This document shows positions 10,562-20,947 of a stretch of DNA of 64,000 bases, piece after piece; position 1 is the stretch's first letter, and each line of letters begins with the position of its first letter. This DNA comes from Rhynchopus euleeides (taxonomy: Eukaryota; Euglenozoa; Diplonemea; Diplonemida; Diplonemidae). The notes under the pieces are model-generated. The model did not search any database, had not been told where the DNA came from, and was given only the letters and a program-made list of their open reading frames with translations. The position numbers and the translations under genes were made by a program. Where the stretch lies: the NCBI GenBank assembly GCA_963210315.1, contig OY723287.1:1984001-2048000 (forward strand). Reading direction: 5' to 3'.

Positions 10562-11203
10562 ATGGGGCGCCAGGACATGCAGTCGCACTACAAGTCGACG
10601 CGGCCGTTTGAGAGCCGCAAGGCAGAGTCTGACAAGATCGTGCAGAAGTACCCCGACCGGATCCCTGTGATCTGCGAGAAGCACGCACAGAGCGATGTGC
10701 CGGACATCGACAAGACGAAGTACCTGGTGCCGATGGACCTGAACGTCGGGCAGTTCATCTACGTGGTGCGGAAGCGCATCAAGCTGGCACCCGAGAAGGC
10801 GCTGTTCCTCTTCGTCGACGGGATGCTGCCGCCCACAGGTATCCCTTGTGCCCCTCTGTGCTTTGTGCTTTGTGCTTTGTGCCGCGTCATGCTGTGTGTG
10901 TTGGGGCGGGGGTGGCCTCCACCCTCCCCCGCCACCTGCACCGCACTCTCCCAACACACCAACAGCTGCGCTGATGGAGGCGCTTTACAAAGATCTGAAG
11001 GATGAGGACGGCTTCCTTTACATCAAGTATGCATCTTGGCTGAACCCACACACTGCAACATCTGCTTCCTTCTTTCCTCTTTTGATGCTTCGTTGGCGCT
11101 TCCACCCATTGCATGCATCCCACCACCACCCTGCAGGTACAGCGGCGAGAACACCTACGGCGCAGACGAGGAGGAGGCACAAGATGACGCGGTGGTGGCG
11201 TGA
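10562..11203 (+). CDS. ATG8: Atg8-family ubiquitin-like protein, copy 3
   Basis: Exons 10562-10838, 10966-11026 and 11137-11203; 134 residues. Start [18 protein letters not shown]; core identical to the other copies; exon 2 begins with [16 protein letters not shown], as in copy 4 and unlike copies 1 and 2 (AVMEALYN). The tail after the processing glycine is [13 protein letters not shown]. Intron 1 is the shortest of the four (127 bases) but still opens with the shared 70-base block. Confidence 0.95.
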
Positions 11204-11971
11204 GGCCACAGGGACATGGGAAACGTACCACTAACCTCCTGTGATTCCGCCTGTAAACAAAACAAGTACCAAAATGAGGTCAGGCTGAGCGCACACTTGC
11301 CGCACAGTGGTAATCAAGAGTCGGACCTGCCCCTCGGTGACGGTCTGCACGACCCAACGATCCACGTGTGCGTCGAGTGGTGTGCCTGCTGTGGGTCTGA
11401 AGGGCAGACGCCCCTATCTCTCCTCGTGTGCCATCTGTTGCTAGCCCGCACCCACGCTGCTGCCATTGGAGTGAAGGGGGAAGGTTGGGGATTTCATTGT
11501 CGGTTCGAAACGAGGTGCCAACAAGGGGTGGTCCGCGTCGTTAGTCACGTGTGCCCCCCCCCCCCCCCGTTCAAAAAAGATAAAGGCAAAGAAAACCCCC
11601 TTTTTCCTTTTGCGTTGTGTGACTTGAGAGCAGCGAAACATATAAACTCGACACACCGACAGTAAATACAGCAAGGAGGAGGCACTTCCCTCCCTTGGCA
11701 GTGCCCCATCTAGGCACCGGCCTGCATTCTCGAGTGAGATGCCGCAGCCGGCCCTCTCCTTTCACTGTCCACCACCCCCTTCGACCCACTCATTTTTTTT
11801 CGCGGTGTTTTTTGCCACCGGGGGGGGGAGGAGGGGGGGGAATAAAACTGTGCACATGCGCACAGCACATTTTGTTGTGTGAAAGAAAGCAAAAAAAAAT
11901 ATCCCTCATTCCCACCAGTGGTCGCGCTAACTTCACTCCCTACTCCCGGCATTTTCGACGATTTTTTGAGG
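11204..11971. other. Intergenic, no gene recognised
   Basis: Mixed composition with C runs; frames present on both strands have no recognisable domain. Confidence 0.4.
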
Positions 11972-11973
11972 TA

Positions 11974-12336
11974 CCTGGGACCCCCCGTGTTTAAGTCCCC
12001 CCCTGGAGGCGATTTTCGGCCGGGGGGGACTTAAACACGGGGGGGGCGGACCTAAACACAGGGGGGGCTTAAACACGGGGGTGGCACAGTGGAGACCAAG
12101 AAGACCTCTTCCTCTGCTGTCGTAGGGGGGTAATTCCGGTCCGGATGGACTTTTGGCACCCCACTTTTCGACTCAGACAGCACCTGGAGGGCCTAGGGGC
12201 CACCTGATGACCCTCCAGACCAGCCCACCCCCGTGTTTAGGTCCCCCTGTGTTTAAGTCCCCCCCCTGCCAGACCCCCAGGGGGGGACTTAAACACGGGG
12301 GTAAGGGGGGGGGACTTATACACGGGGGGTCCCAGG
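11974..12336. mobile_element. 363-bp MITE with TA target duplication
   Basis: Ends are inverted repeats: CCTGGGACCCCCCGTGT at the left, ACACGGGGGGTCCCAGG at the right. A TA dinucleotide lies on each side (11972-11973, 12337-12338). The interior holds further direct and inverted copies of GGACTTAAACACGGGGG. No ORF. TA duplications and short TIRs are typical of Tc1/mariner-type non-autonomous elements; the family assignment is inference. Confidence 0.75.
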
Positions 12337-12338
12337 TA

Positions 12339-14582
12339 CGTTTTTTATTTGCAAACAGGGATTTGTCCACAACTCGAAAAGTTTTGGTACCCCAATTCAG
12401 TATGAAAAAAGTGCACCAAAAAAATGAAAGTGACCCCCTGGCGTTTCGCACGGATCTCAAATATTCAAAAGAAGGCAGAGACGGGGAGAGAAAAAAATGG
12501 GCCCCGCGGGGCGGGGGTGGGTGGTGGGGGTGGGTGGCCTTGATGGCTGCTGCTCTTCACGCCCTGAGGTTCGCCGTTCCCCAAACTTCCACAAGCATCG
12601 CTTTGCGTGAAACTCTCAGCACCCCTTTTGCCTTCCCTACCGAGTGACCGCTTCCCGCGCAGCACTGGGCTCCAACCTGATGTCGGAGTGATCCACACGA
12701 GTTCAGCTCGGAACAGATGTTCACTACCGTGGCCTCCGGCGGCTGGGGGGCTCCGCCCCCCAGACCCCCCTGTATAGCGTGTGCACGAGGTTTCACATAC
12801 AACATGCTTCGTGGGGTCCCCACGTCCAGTGCTGGCATCAGTGTCTTGAACAGACTACACCCTCGCCGTATCAGGGGTGGCACTCAAGCTGGCACATGTT
12901 TGCCTACTTGGTGGCGTTGTTGGCAGTTGAGCTGAGTGGGGAACTCCCGTCCCTGCTTTCCTGGGCAGGTGCCTGACCCCTAGCCCGGGTTGTGACTGAT
13001 CACATGCTGTAGAGACAACCAGGACGGAAAATTTGAGTGTCTTCAAACAAGCCCATTTTTTCAAAATGACCCACTACGATCCGGGCGAGGCTCGGAAATG
13101 CAACGAAACGCGGTTTCCCCGCCCAAAAACGAGCCCCTTTTTCAGGTACGTTTTTTCGCTCCCGATTTCCAAATTTTGGGTGATTTTTCCGATATTTAGC
13201 GCGACCACTGATTCCCACCCACACACCCTCCCCCTCACATGCGACACTTCCCTGCGGACTTTGGACATCATCCCCTTGGGCAATCCTGCGCCGCAAGGGG
13301 TACCCCCTCCTCAAAACTAGCCTTATGTCGAAGTTCTCGCAGGGAGAGAGGGAAAGGGGGCGGGGCGGGGGGGGGGGGGGGGGAAGAGAGAGTGGACAGT
13401 GTCGATGCGGGCGACAAGGTGGCATGCCCCACCCGCCTCCAGCGGGGCTGTGTGTGCAAATGAAAGAAACTCAGAAAAAGGAAAAAAACCCCCCCCCGCC
13501 CCCCCCCCTCTCCCCCCTCCCCTCCCCCAGCGTTGCCCCCCCCCCTCCCCACCCCCCACCCCCCGCTCTCTGTTCTGCAAGCTCAAGAGTGAAAAGGGAG
13601 GGGGTGGGTGGGTGGGCGGGTGGATGGTCAGCTTTCTGTGCCTTACTCTACTCTTCACTGCCCCCCCCCTCCCCCACTGCCTTCTTCTTGCAATGCCTCA
13701 GGAATAGACCACCCCCCCCCCCGTGGGGGCCTGCCTCCCACTCAGGGGGGGGATTTCAGACACAACCTGCATAACGAGTGAAGGGTGATCATTCTTGTGC
13801 TCCCTTCAAATTCGATTTCACTCCCCCCCCGTGGGGGCCTGCCTCCCACTCAGGGGTGTGTGGGGCAGTGGGGGGCGCGGGGGCTGCCCTCGTTAGGGTG
13901 CCACACACACACACAGCCTTTGCACAGCTTTTGTACCTCTTCGCTCTCTCTCTCTCTATCTATCGCTCCCTCATTTTTCAATACTCCCCACACGTACACA
14001 ACACACAAATGCATCACTGACCCGATGCCCTTTCCCCTGCCGGGTGCCAAAAAGCTATATGGGGTGTGTGTCAGGGGGGGTGGGCTGTGTTCTGTGTGTG
14101 TCCTTCCCGCAAGCAAAGCGTCGTGAGCTCACACTATGGGCTTGAAATGCCACTGGCGCTTTCCAAAAAGATGCATGTGTGTGTGTGGGGGGGAGGGGTG
14201 GTTCTCGCGTGATCTGGCAGAAGATATAAAAAAAAGAGCAATTCATCTCGGGTATCTTCCCTTCGGGATGACTTTTTGACACGGGCGTCTTCTTCGCAAG
14301 CTTTCTTCAGAAGGGCAATTCGCCCCTTATCCGCTGCCAGGCTTTTGGGGTGTTCAAAAGGGGGGGCGCTGGGGGGTTCGCAGAGCCACAAAGCAGAGTG
14401 GTGGCCGAACGACGGCCAAGCCGCCCCGCCATCCGCCACCCCCCCTCTCCCAGCGCTTGCATGATTGCCTTTCTTCCCGTTCTCGTGGTGTCCCCCGTCT
14501 GTTGTGTCTCGCGCTGTTTGCCATCGCCACACCCACGCCCCATGCCAGCAGCTGCGTTACGCAAGGAACACCAGCACTAACT
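12339..14582. other. Intergenic between Atg8 copies 3 and 4
   Basis: Contains one inverted GC-palindrome unit at 12721-12770, homopolymer G/C tracts (13366-13385, 13487-13565), and one copy of the GAAGGG...CCCTTC hairpin at 13779-13808. No gene recognised. Confidence 0.45.
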
Positions 14583-15259
14583 ATGGGCCGGGCAGCCACC
14601 CACTCCCAGTACAAGGAGACGCGGCCATTCGAGGGGCGCAAGACGGAGTCCGAGCGTATCCTGAAGAAGTACCCCGACCGGATCCCTGTGATCTGCGAGA
14701 AGCACGCACAGAGCGATGTGCCGGACATCGACAAGACGAAGTACCTGGTGCCGATGGACCTGAACGTCGGGCAGTTCATCTACGTGGTGCGGAAGCGCAT
14801 CAAGCTGGCACCCGAGAAGGCGCTGTTCCTCTTCGTCGACGGGATGCTGCCGCCCACAGGTATCCCTTGTGCCCCTCTGTGCTTTGTGCTTTGTGCCGCG
14901 TCATGCTGTGTGTGTTGGGGCGGGGGTGCGTCTCCCTTGCTTTGTCCTCAGCCGGGTGTTGCTACTGCCGCTACCTGCACCTCTCCCAACACCACACACA
15001 GCTGCGCTGATGGAGGCGCTTTACAAAGACCTGAAGGATGAGGACGGCTTCCTTTACATCAAGTATGCCGTGTTTTCACAGCTGACGCGTTTACACAGTT
15101 GACACCTCAGCACGCTTCTTTCCACACACACACACAACCCCTGAAGCTACCATTGCATTCATCCCACCACCTCCACCCTCACTCCGTTGCAGGTACAGCG
15201 GCGAAAGCACATACGGCGCAGATGAGGAGGGAGCGCAAGCTGCCGAAGAAGTTGCGTAG
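14583..15259 (+). CDS. ATG8: Atg8-family ubiquitin-like protein, copy 4
   Basis: Exons 14583-14859, 15002-15062 and 15193-15259; 134 residues. The N-terminus is the most divergent ([33 protein letters not shown]), while the core from AAGTACCCCGACC onward is the same DNA as in copies 1 and 3. Exon 3 reads YSGESTYG where the others have YSGENTYG; the Gly used for lipidation is kept. Tail: [13 protein letters not shown]. Confidence 0.95.
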
Positions 15260-16330
15260 TGGAGTTACCTCGTCATCGTCACCTTGTGCGATGGCCGCCT
15301 TCTCGTCGGTGCCGGGTGAGACGGGGCATCCCCTCCCCGTTGTTCTGCTGCCACAACGGCGGAGGCGCGCTGGGGGGGGGGGGGGGTGCACAGATTAGTT
15401 TTTTCTAGCCCCTTCTTCTCTCGTGCCCCCCCCCCTCGCACACAAAGATACCGCCCCCTCCCCCGCCCTGACTAACGAGTGAAGGGAGATCATCCTTGTG
15501 CTTCCTTCTATTCTACTTCAATACCCCCCCCCACCCATGACGCAGTCCCCAGCAAGTCCCCCTCCCCTGTATTTGACACGTGGCCCATCCCTTCCAGCTA
15601 ACCTGCCCTCCACACTCACAAACAATGCCCTTCAAGGCTTGAGGCATCGCACGCAGAGAATTTTGTTGCATATTAGGGGAGGAGGTGGGGGGACAGGCCC
15701 TTCGTGCAGAAGTGCATGAAACCTGTCCCGTCCAGGACTGGTTCCAACGGGGGGGGGGGTAAAGAGCAGAATGTAGAATTGATTGTTCTACGGACGTGGG
15801 GAATCAATTCTACATTCTACTCTTTACTCCCCCCCCCGGCAAACACGTCAGCCAGGCCAGGGGGCAGCCGCAGCGAGGAACACCCCGGGAAAAAAACACA
15901 CCGTCTCTCGGATACAGCCTCCGATGATGCACATCTCCACACACGGAGGACGACGGGCCTGGCTGGACAGCCAACTTCCCCCCACCCCCCCACCCCCCAC
16001 CCTTTTCATGATGATGATGTGCCATAGAGTAAACTATCCTTCGACTGTTCCCCGCCCCCTCCACGTTCTCTCTCTCATCTCTCTATCTCTCGGCCCCCCC
16101 CGCCCACACCCCCGCAGCGCACGGCACGATGTGCTCTCGCAACAGAGTAGCGAGTCGAATGCCCGGTTGCTGCCGCTGGGCCCCCTCTGCAACTCCCCCC
16201 CCGCCCAGCTGACTAACATTGCAAGAAGGTGCTGGGAGACTTGCTTTTCCATTCACTCCCGACAATCAAACCCCCCCCCCCCCCCTTACTGCAGCCCTCA
16301 CTCTCTTCTTTCCCTTGAGACGAATTCCCT
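15260..16330. other. Intergenic with hairpin elements
   Basis: Holds a copy of the GAAGGG...CCTTC hairpin (15481-15509) and a long perfect-type foldback (15750-15836, listed separately). C-rich stretches otherwise; no gene recognised. Confidence 0.45.
15750..15836. repeat. Foldback element, about 33-bp stem
   Basis: The left arm 15751-15784 (G-run, then TAAAGAGCAGAATGTAG...) pairs with 15802-15836 with very few mismatches, around a 17-base loop. It could be a tiny MITE or a hairpin-RNA source; sequence alone does not decide. Confidence 0.7.
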
Positions 16331-16332
16331 TG

Positions 16333-16465
16333 CCCTGGGCAAACCTGAAAATTTCCGACTTTTTCCTCAATTTTTCCCACTTCCTGGCCATACCTTTCCC
16401 GACCCAAAATCAAACAAATGCAGCGGAAAATGGCCAAAAATAGGCCAAAAAACCCCAAAATTTTT
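16333..16465 (+). repeat. 130-bp direct repeat left of TIR transposon
   Basis: About 130 bases beginning GGGCAAACCTGAAAATTTCC are nearly identical to 19073-19205 on the other side of the 16.66-19.01 kb transposon, in the same orientation. They lie outside the TA duplications, so they are not part of that element's ends. Confidence 0.75.
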
Positions 16466-16560
16466 CCTATGGGAACGAACATGGGGGTCTTCGCTCCGGG
16501 TCAATTTGGGTCAACTTGGGTCAATTTGGGTCACCCTGGGGTTTTTCACCTTAGGAAAAT

Positions 16561-16623
16561 GGGGGGCTTCGCTCCGGGTCAATCTGGGTCAGCTTGGGTC
16601 AGTGACCCGGAGCGAAGCCCCCC
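16561..16623. repeat. 21-bp perfect inverted repeat with GGGTCA iterons
   Basis: Arms 16561-16581 and 16603-16623 are exact complements (GGGGGGCTTCGCTCC...), around a 21-base loop. Several spaced GGGTCA units precede it (16498-16545). A GGGGGTCTTCGCT-type inverted repeat of related sequence occurs at 53575-53682. Confidence 0.75.
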
Positions 16624-16952
16624 CTTAGGTGACCAAAAATAGGTGAAAATTTTTGCCTACACGGTGGACTCCAGCGGCCCTAGCGGGAGTCTGGGAGCGG
16701 GAGTCTGAGCGGGTGTCAAAGACTCCCGCTAGGGGGAGTCTGACTCCCCCTAGCGGGAGTCTTTTCACCTATTTTCATCCATTTTTCCCATGATATAGTT
16801 ACAGTCTACTGGCGTGGGGGGTAAAATCATGGTGGAAGAGGGATGGGGAGGGGCTTGTTTTGCTTCTGTCAGTTTCCCCGGACTCTGGACTACCTACCTA
16901 TCCTCCTGGTAGCGGCTACACCTGCGGAGGTGAGCGGTTAGAATTTGAGGTG

Positions 16953-18089
16953 TCAAAGTGCGGCCATCGCCTGTCGTAGTTGTGTTACACCTTGGGCAAG
17001 ACAAGCCATCCTGCAGGCCTCATCTTCTTCGTCAGAACTGTCATCCCCCTCCTGCTGTGCGCGTTGGTCAAGCGTGCTCAAAGTCGCCTCGGATGACACG
17101 AATGGTGTGAAAGTCGCCCCCAGCGGGATTGGCATTTTGCACAAGCAGAGCGATAATTTGCGGTGTCCTTCGGGGAACCGGAACAGGAAGTAGGGCGCGC
17201 TGATGGGTTCAACGAAGTCCTGTGTGTTGCAGTGCACAAACCCCTTCTGCAGCTGTGTCAACTGTGTGCAAAGAACATACACAGCCAATCTATGAGCGTG
17301 TCGGGTGTGCAGACACGGACACAGGATGACTTCTCTATACCCGAGGATCCCGTCCTGCGACAGGTGCGCAACCTTCCAAGGCATGCCCGATGCGCGCCGC
17401 TTCTCTTCTGCCATCGCAAGATCTCTCTCGTAAGTTGCGGAGCTGGCGATTGTAACGGCATCTTTCTTGCGATGTCCGTTCTCTGCTTCTTCAAATTCGT
17501 CGTTGTTCTGCAGAGGCACTGCATCTTCTGGAGCCCACCAATGATGGAGACTGTGTACGTAGGCATTGCGCGTTGATCCCTTTTCGGCATGCTCCATCAA
17601 CCAGTGAAATATATGCCCTGAGATCCGAGCACGCAAGAAGGGAATCCGGGCTGACTCATCCTTGCATCCCCAGAAGCGCCAGGGGATGTCTGCATACCGG
17701 AAATGCATGAGGTCTGCAAGGGAGACAAAGAGGTAGCGGAACAAGCCCTTGTAGGTGTGTCCTGTGACAGGCAAGCACGACCTTCCGGAACTGAGCACCT
17801 GTCCCATGCTGCGACACATTCAGTGCAAGGTTTGTACAGGTCTTGTCGAATATTTTTTTGTTGTCTCATCCAGTACCCTGATCAGCCGCATGGCGAGCCC
17901 CTTGCAGTCATGGAGTGCTGGGGTGACGTAGCGGGCATTGGGAAGCACACCTGCCAAGAGGGAGGGGTAGCCAGCCTCTTTCATCTCAGAGAGAGTCAGG
18001 TGCGGGTATCGATGCACCTGTTGATACCAGCGTTCTTCTGGGATGTCGCACAGTGAGCATCGGTGCCCTCGCCCCCCGCATCGCCTCAT
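16953..18089 (-). pseudogene. Putative transposase of the 2.35-kb element, one in-frame TGA
   Basis: Reading from ATG at 18089 leftward, the frame runs 90 codons to a TGA at 17822-17820 and then continues in the same frame for 288 more codons to 16953. The first part has a CxxC-type start (GHRCSLCDIPEERW) and the motif ALHDCKGLAMRLIRVLDE. The second includes FLRARISGHIFHWLMEHAEKG and ends with an acidic stretch, EGDDSSDEEDEA. The HDCKG block recalls D-H motifs in large eukaryotic cut-and-paste transposases, but I cannot assign a family. The start lies just inside the internal right-end copy. The TGA is most likely a disabling mutation, although this genome also reads UGA as Sec in SelW. Confidence 0.5.
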
Positions 18090-18354
18090 TGTTGCCCACT
18101 GCTGATCTATACTCCCGCTAGCGGGAGTTGGACTCCCCCTAGTTGAGACTCCCGAAAAGGGTTAAACCCGGTAGTGGTACCCTACCCCCGCTGGAGTCCA
18201 CCGTGCAAGGCCGGATCAGCCCACAGGTGGGTTTGAGGAAGAAATCTGGGGGGGCAAATTTTGCTGCGACTTCCGGTTTCACCCGGCCGAACTCCAGCAT
18301 CTATCCAGACCCACGGTGCCAAGCCGTTCGCCCGTGTCGCGATCATTCGCGGCT

Positions 18355-18735
18355 TCAGGCTGCCCCCGACGACACGTTTGTATCCTGCACCTTGCCATAC
18401 TTCGCCTCCACCTTGTATATGACGGAGAGCGCCCTCCTTCCGCATCGTTGCGACTTCCCTGACAGCGAACTTATCCATGTCAGGGAAGACATGGCGATGA
18501 TTGCGTTGGCCACCTGGGTGCTGTGCTGGTGGAGCTCCTTGCTCAACACCGTTGCTAGGAGCCTTCTAATGGATCCCAGTGTCAGCACACTGCCCCCTTT
18601 TTTAACAGGGAAGGCCGTGCAAAAATCATGCACAATGTTTGTCGCCTCCGCAGCCTCGGGACTCTCTGCGCTCTTCTTCTTCTTAATCGACTTTGCCGCC
18701 GGCTTCGCTGCCGGCTTCGTTGTCGTCTTCCCCAT
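18355..18735 (-). CDS. Small protein with Lys/Ala tail inside TIR transposon
   Basis: 126 residues from ATG at 18735. The N-terminus is a histone-like basic tail (KPAAKPAAKSIKKKK). The remainder is a compact helical-looking region, including LTLGSIRRLLATVLSKEL and STQVANAIIAMSSL. A histone-like or other DNA-binding fold is possible but unproven. It lies between the internal and terminal copies of the right end, on the same strand as the putative transposase, and may be an accessory gene of the element. Confidence 0.45.
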   Translation of the reverse strand: MGKTTTKPAAKPAAKSIKKKKSAESPEAAEATNIVHDFCTAFPVKKGGSVLTLGSIRRLLATVLSKELHQHSTQVANAIIAMSSLTWISSLSGKSQRCGRRALSVIYKVEAKYGKVQDTNVSSGAA

Positions 18736-19072
18736 TTTTGTGAATCAGGTCTGCGAGCTGGGATGGGTGGAAACGTCCGTTTCGTTTGGTGTGGCTGTAC
18801 TTCAGTGACGAGTGCCACATTGCATAGGTATCATGGGAAAAATGAGTGAAAATAGGTGAAAAGACTCCCGCTAGGGGGAGTCAGACTCCCCCTAGCGGGA
18901 GTATAGACTCCCGCTAGCGGGAGTCTATACTCCCGCTAGCGGGAGTTGGACTCCCCCTAGTTGAGACTCCCGAAAAGGGTTACCCTACCCCCGCTGGAGT
19001 CCACCGTGTATTTTCCCTTGTGTCAAACTTGGAGTCTGACCCAAAAATCGGAATCTGTGACCCATGGTTTAT

Positions 19073-19205
19073 ATGGGCAAACCTGAAAATTTCCGACTTT
19101 TTCCCCAATTTTTCCCACTTCCTGGCCATACCTTTCCCGACCCAAAATCAAACAAATGCAGCGGAAAATGGCCAAAAATAGGCCAAAAAACCCCAAATTT
19201 TTTTC
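19073..19205 (+). repeat. 130-bp direct repeat right of TIR transposon
   Basis: Partner of 16333-16465, differing by a few bases. Confidence 0.75.
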
Positions 19206-19951
19206 CGGGGGGCTTCGCCCCCCACACCCCCCGCCCCCCCCCCCCCCCCCCACCTCCCTCCCGGCCGGGGGCCGGTTCGGTCGGTCGTCGGCTGCGGCCA
19301 AAGGGCGTTCGGTAGCCGACGCCCTTTTGTGCTCGCCTCCTCCCTCCAACTCCCGTCCGTCTGTGGTGTGCATTCTTGAGTCTCTGACCGGTCCGCCCGC
19401 TCTCCCGTCTGTACCTCGAGCTTGCTGTCTGTGTGGACGCTGTGGGGTCGTCTTCCCTTGGGCTCGTTTCTTTTGGGTAGTGACGCTCGGGTGTTGCGTG
19501 AGGATCCGCATCATAGGCATGGGTGTCGCTCTTTCTGGTGTCGCTTCTTCGTCGTCCTTTGCGGTTTCCGGTTGTCTTGTCATTCTTGTCTCCCGTCCTC
19601 CGGTGTCTTTTTTTTCCGTCTCGTTCTCAGTGATTGTGCTTGAAAGTGTCCGGCACTGTCGTGCGTGTGTCTCGATCATCTGAGGGTCACGTTAGAATAA
19701 ACCTGCTAATCAGGAAAGAGCCCACGTACTGGCACTTTCAAACTAGTCCAGAAAGTACAGGTCATAGGCTTCCGCCCTGCTTTTACAAGCAGCTGACCTG
19801 ACAGAGCAGACAGTGGATCAAGTGCGAGGCATTGGCTGCGGAAGGTCCACCCCCCTGCTCCCTTTTCTATCCCTGATGCTCAATAGAACATTTTGTTTTA
19901 TGTCACCTTGACGTCACAAAACAGGTGTGGGGCCCGACGGCGGCCCATGTC
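19206..19951. other. Spacer before ubiquitin-protease gene
   Basis: Starts with a GGGGGGCTTCGCCCCCC palindrome and C runs. The remainder has open frames without recognised domain. A promoter and the left boundary of the following cassette probably lie here. GGGTCAC at 19685 faces GTGACCC at 24391, too short to call as termini. Confidence 0.4.
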
Positions 19952-20920
19952 ATGGTGGGCGATGCCGATGATGGAGGTGGCGACCTCGCAATTACGGGCT
20001 ATGCCAACATGGGACAAACCTGCTATGCCGCCGCCCTGCTACAACTCCTCCGGGTGAGTACCTTTGGGATAGATGTCCCCCCGACCGAGGCGGAGGTAGG
20101 GGATGGTGAGGGATTATGGCGGGCGGATGTGAGTCGGCTGGCTGCTTTCCGTAACTGCTTCGTGCCATGCTTACAGGGTACCGTCGCCAACCTGTCTGCA
20201 TTGGTCGCGCAGCTGCCAAGGCCCTTCCGGAAGGGGCAGCAGGAGGATGCACACGAGGTGCTTTCGCGGGCTGTTCTTCCCTGCTTCTCTCCCGCAGAGA
20301 TCTCCCCATTTCAGTTTGCTGAAGTGCAGGAGGCAGAGTGCTCGGTCTGCCACACGACCCGGCGGAGGGGAGCTGCTGTACATAACTTCCTCCTTCTGGT
20401 GAATGAGGCCGGCGATAAGCATGAGGTTTTTGATGTGGGGGTCGCTATGGATTCGCTCTCCTCCATGAGCGAGTCGTCTTCCCGCTGCCCCACCTGCTTT
20501 CGTGCGCACTCGGCGGAATGCACATACTGTGAAAATACCGCTGATGATGAGAGTGCTCACGCGAAAAAGTGTCGGGAGGTGCTCGGGGAAAGTGTCCAGA
20601 ACACCCCGCACTGTGACCGGTCCTGCGTGGCGATACCTCCTACCCTCACAGATCTTCTTGTTGTTGTGCCACGGTTCAAAAGAGCACGGGGCAGGAGCGT
20701 CAAGTTACACTGCAAGGCAGCACTCACTCCCAGTCTGACCTTTGGAGGAGTTGAGTTTTCGCTGTGTGGGTACGTGGAACACTGGGGCCGGGGCCTGAAG
20801 AGCGGCCACTACACGGCAACGGTGAAGAAGGGTGGCAAGTGGTGGCTTGCCAATGATGACTTAATCTCAGAGGTTACCCCAGACCTTGCTCAGACGGATG
20901 CATACGTTATTCTGTATTGA
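19952..20920 (+). CDS. Ubiquitin-specific protease (peptidase C19) domain protein
   Basis: 322 residues from the first ATG in a frame that opens earlier. The Cys box reads GYANMGQTCYAAALLQLL (family pattern GxxNxGNTCYxNxxLQ, with Q for N) near residues 15-32. The His box SGHYTATVKKGGKWWLANDD lies near 283-302, followed by AYVILY at the very C-terminus as in USPs. Paired cysteines (CSVC, CPTC, CTYC) probably form the finger region. It is smaller than most USPs. The stop is only 27 bases before the ATG of a DDE transposase on the same strand, so the two may be co-transcribed as genes of one transposon. Its role may be to deubiquitinate and so stabilise transposon proteins; that is inference. 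Confidence 0.8.
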   Translation: MVGDADDGGGDLAITGYANMGQTCYAAALLQLLRVSTFGIDVPPTEAEVGDGEGLWRADVSRLAAFRNCFVPCLQGTVANLSALVAQLPRPFRKGQQEDAHEVLSRAVLPCFSPAEISPFQFAEVQEAECSVCHTTRRRGAAVHNFLLLVNEAGDKHEVFDVGVAMDSLSSMSESSSRCPTCFRAHSAECTYCENTADDESAHAKKCREVLGESVQNTPHCDRSCVAIPPTLTDLLVVVPRFKRARGRSVKLHCKAALTPSLTFGGVEFSLCGYVEHWGRGLKSGHYTATVKKGGKWWLANDDLISEVTPDLAQTDAYVILY

Positions 20921-20947
20921 CGGATATCGGCAACTCTCGCGCCTCCG

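Larger units (their letters stand above)
16660..19008 (-). mobile_element. 2.35-kb TIR DNA transposon, TA target duplication, genes on minus strand
   Basis: Both ends read TACACGGTGGACTCCAGCGG inward as perfect 20-base inverted repeats, with TA (16658-16659 and 19009-19010) as apparent target duplication. The inverted homology continues about 140 bases inward as palindromic ACTCCCGCTAGCGGGAGT-type modules and a shared TTTTCACCTATTTTCA block. A further copy of the right end is internal (18105-18204), so the element looks composite: TIR, putative transposase, internal right end, small basic-protein gene, right end. Superfamily not identified; CAC...GTG ends and a TA duplication are seen. Confidence 0.8.

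Noticed and set aside
17820-17822. Selenocysteine at the in-frame TGA of the putative transposase
   Set aside because: No CxxU or other known Sec context, and a transposase with Sec would be unprecedented; mutation is simpler.
16333-19205. LTR retrotransposon bounded by the 130-bp direct repeats
   Set aside because: No gag-pol, primer site or TG...CA ends; the interior is a TIR element with its own TA duplication.
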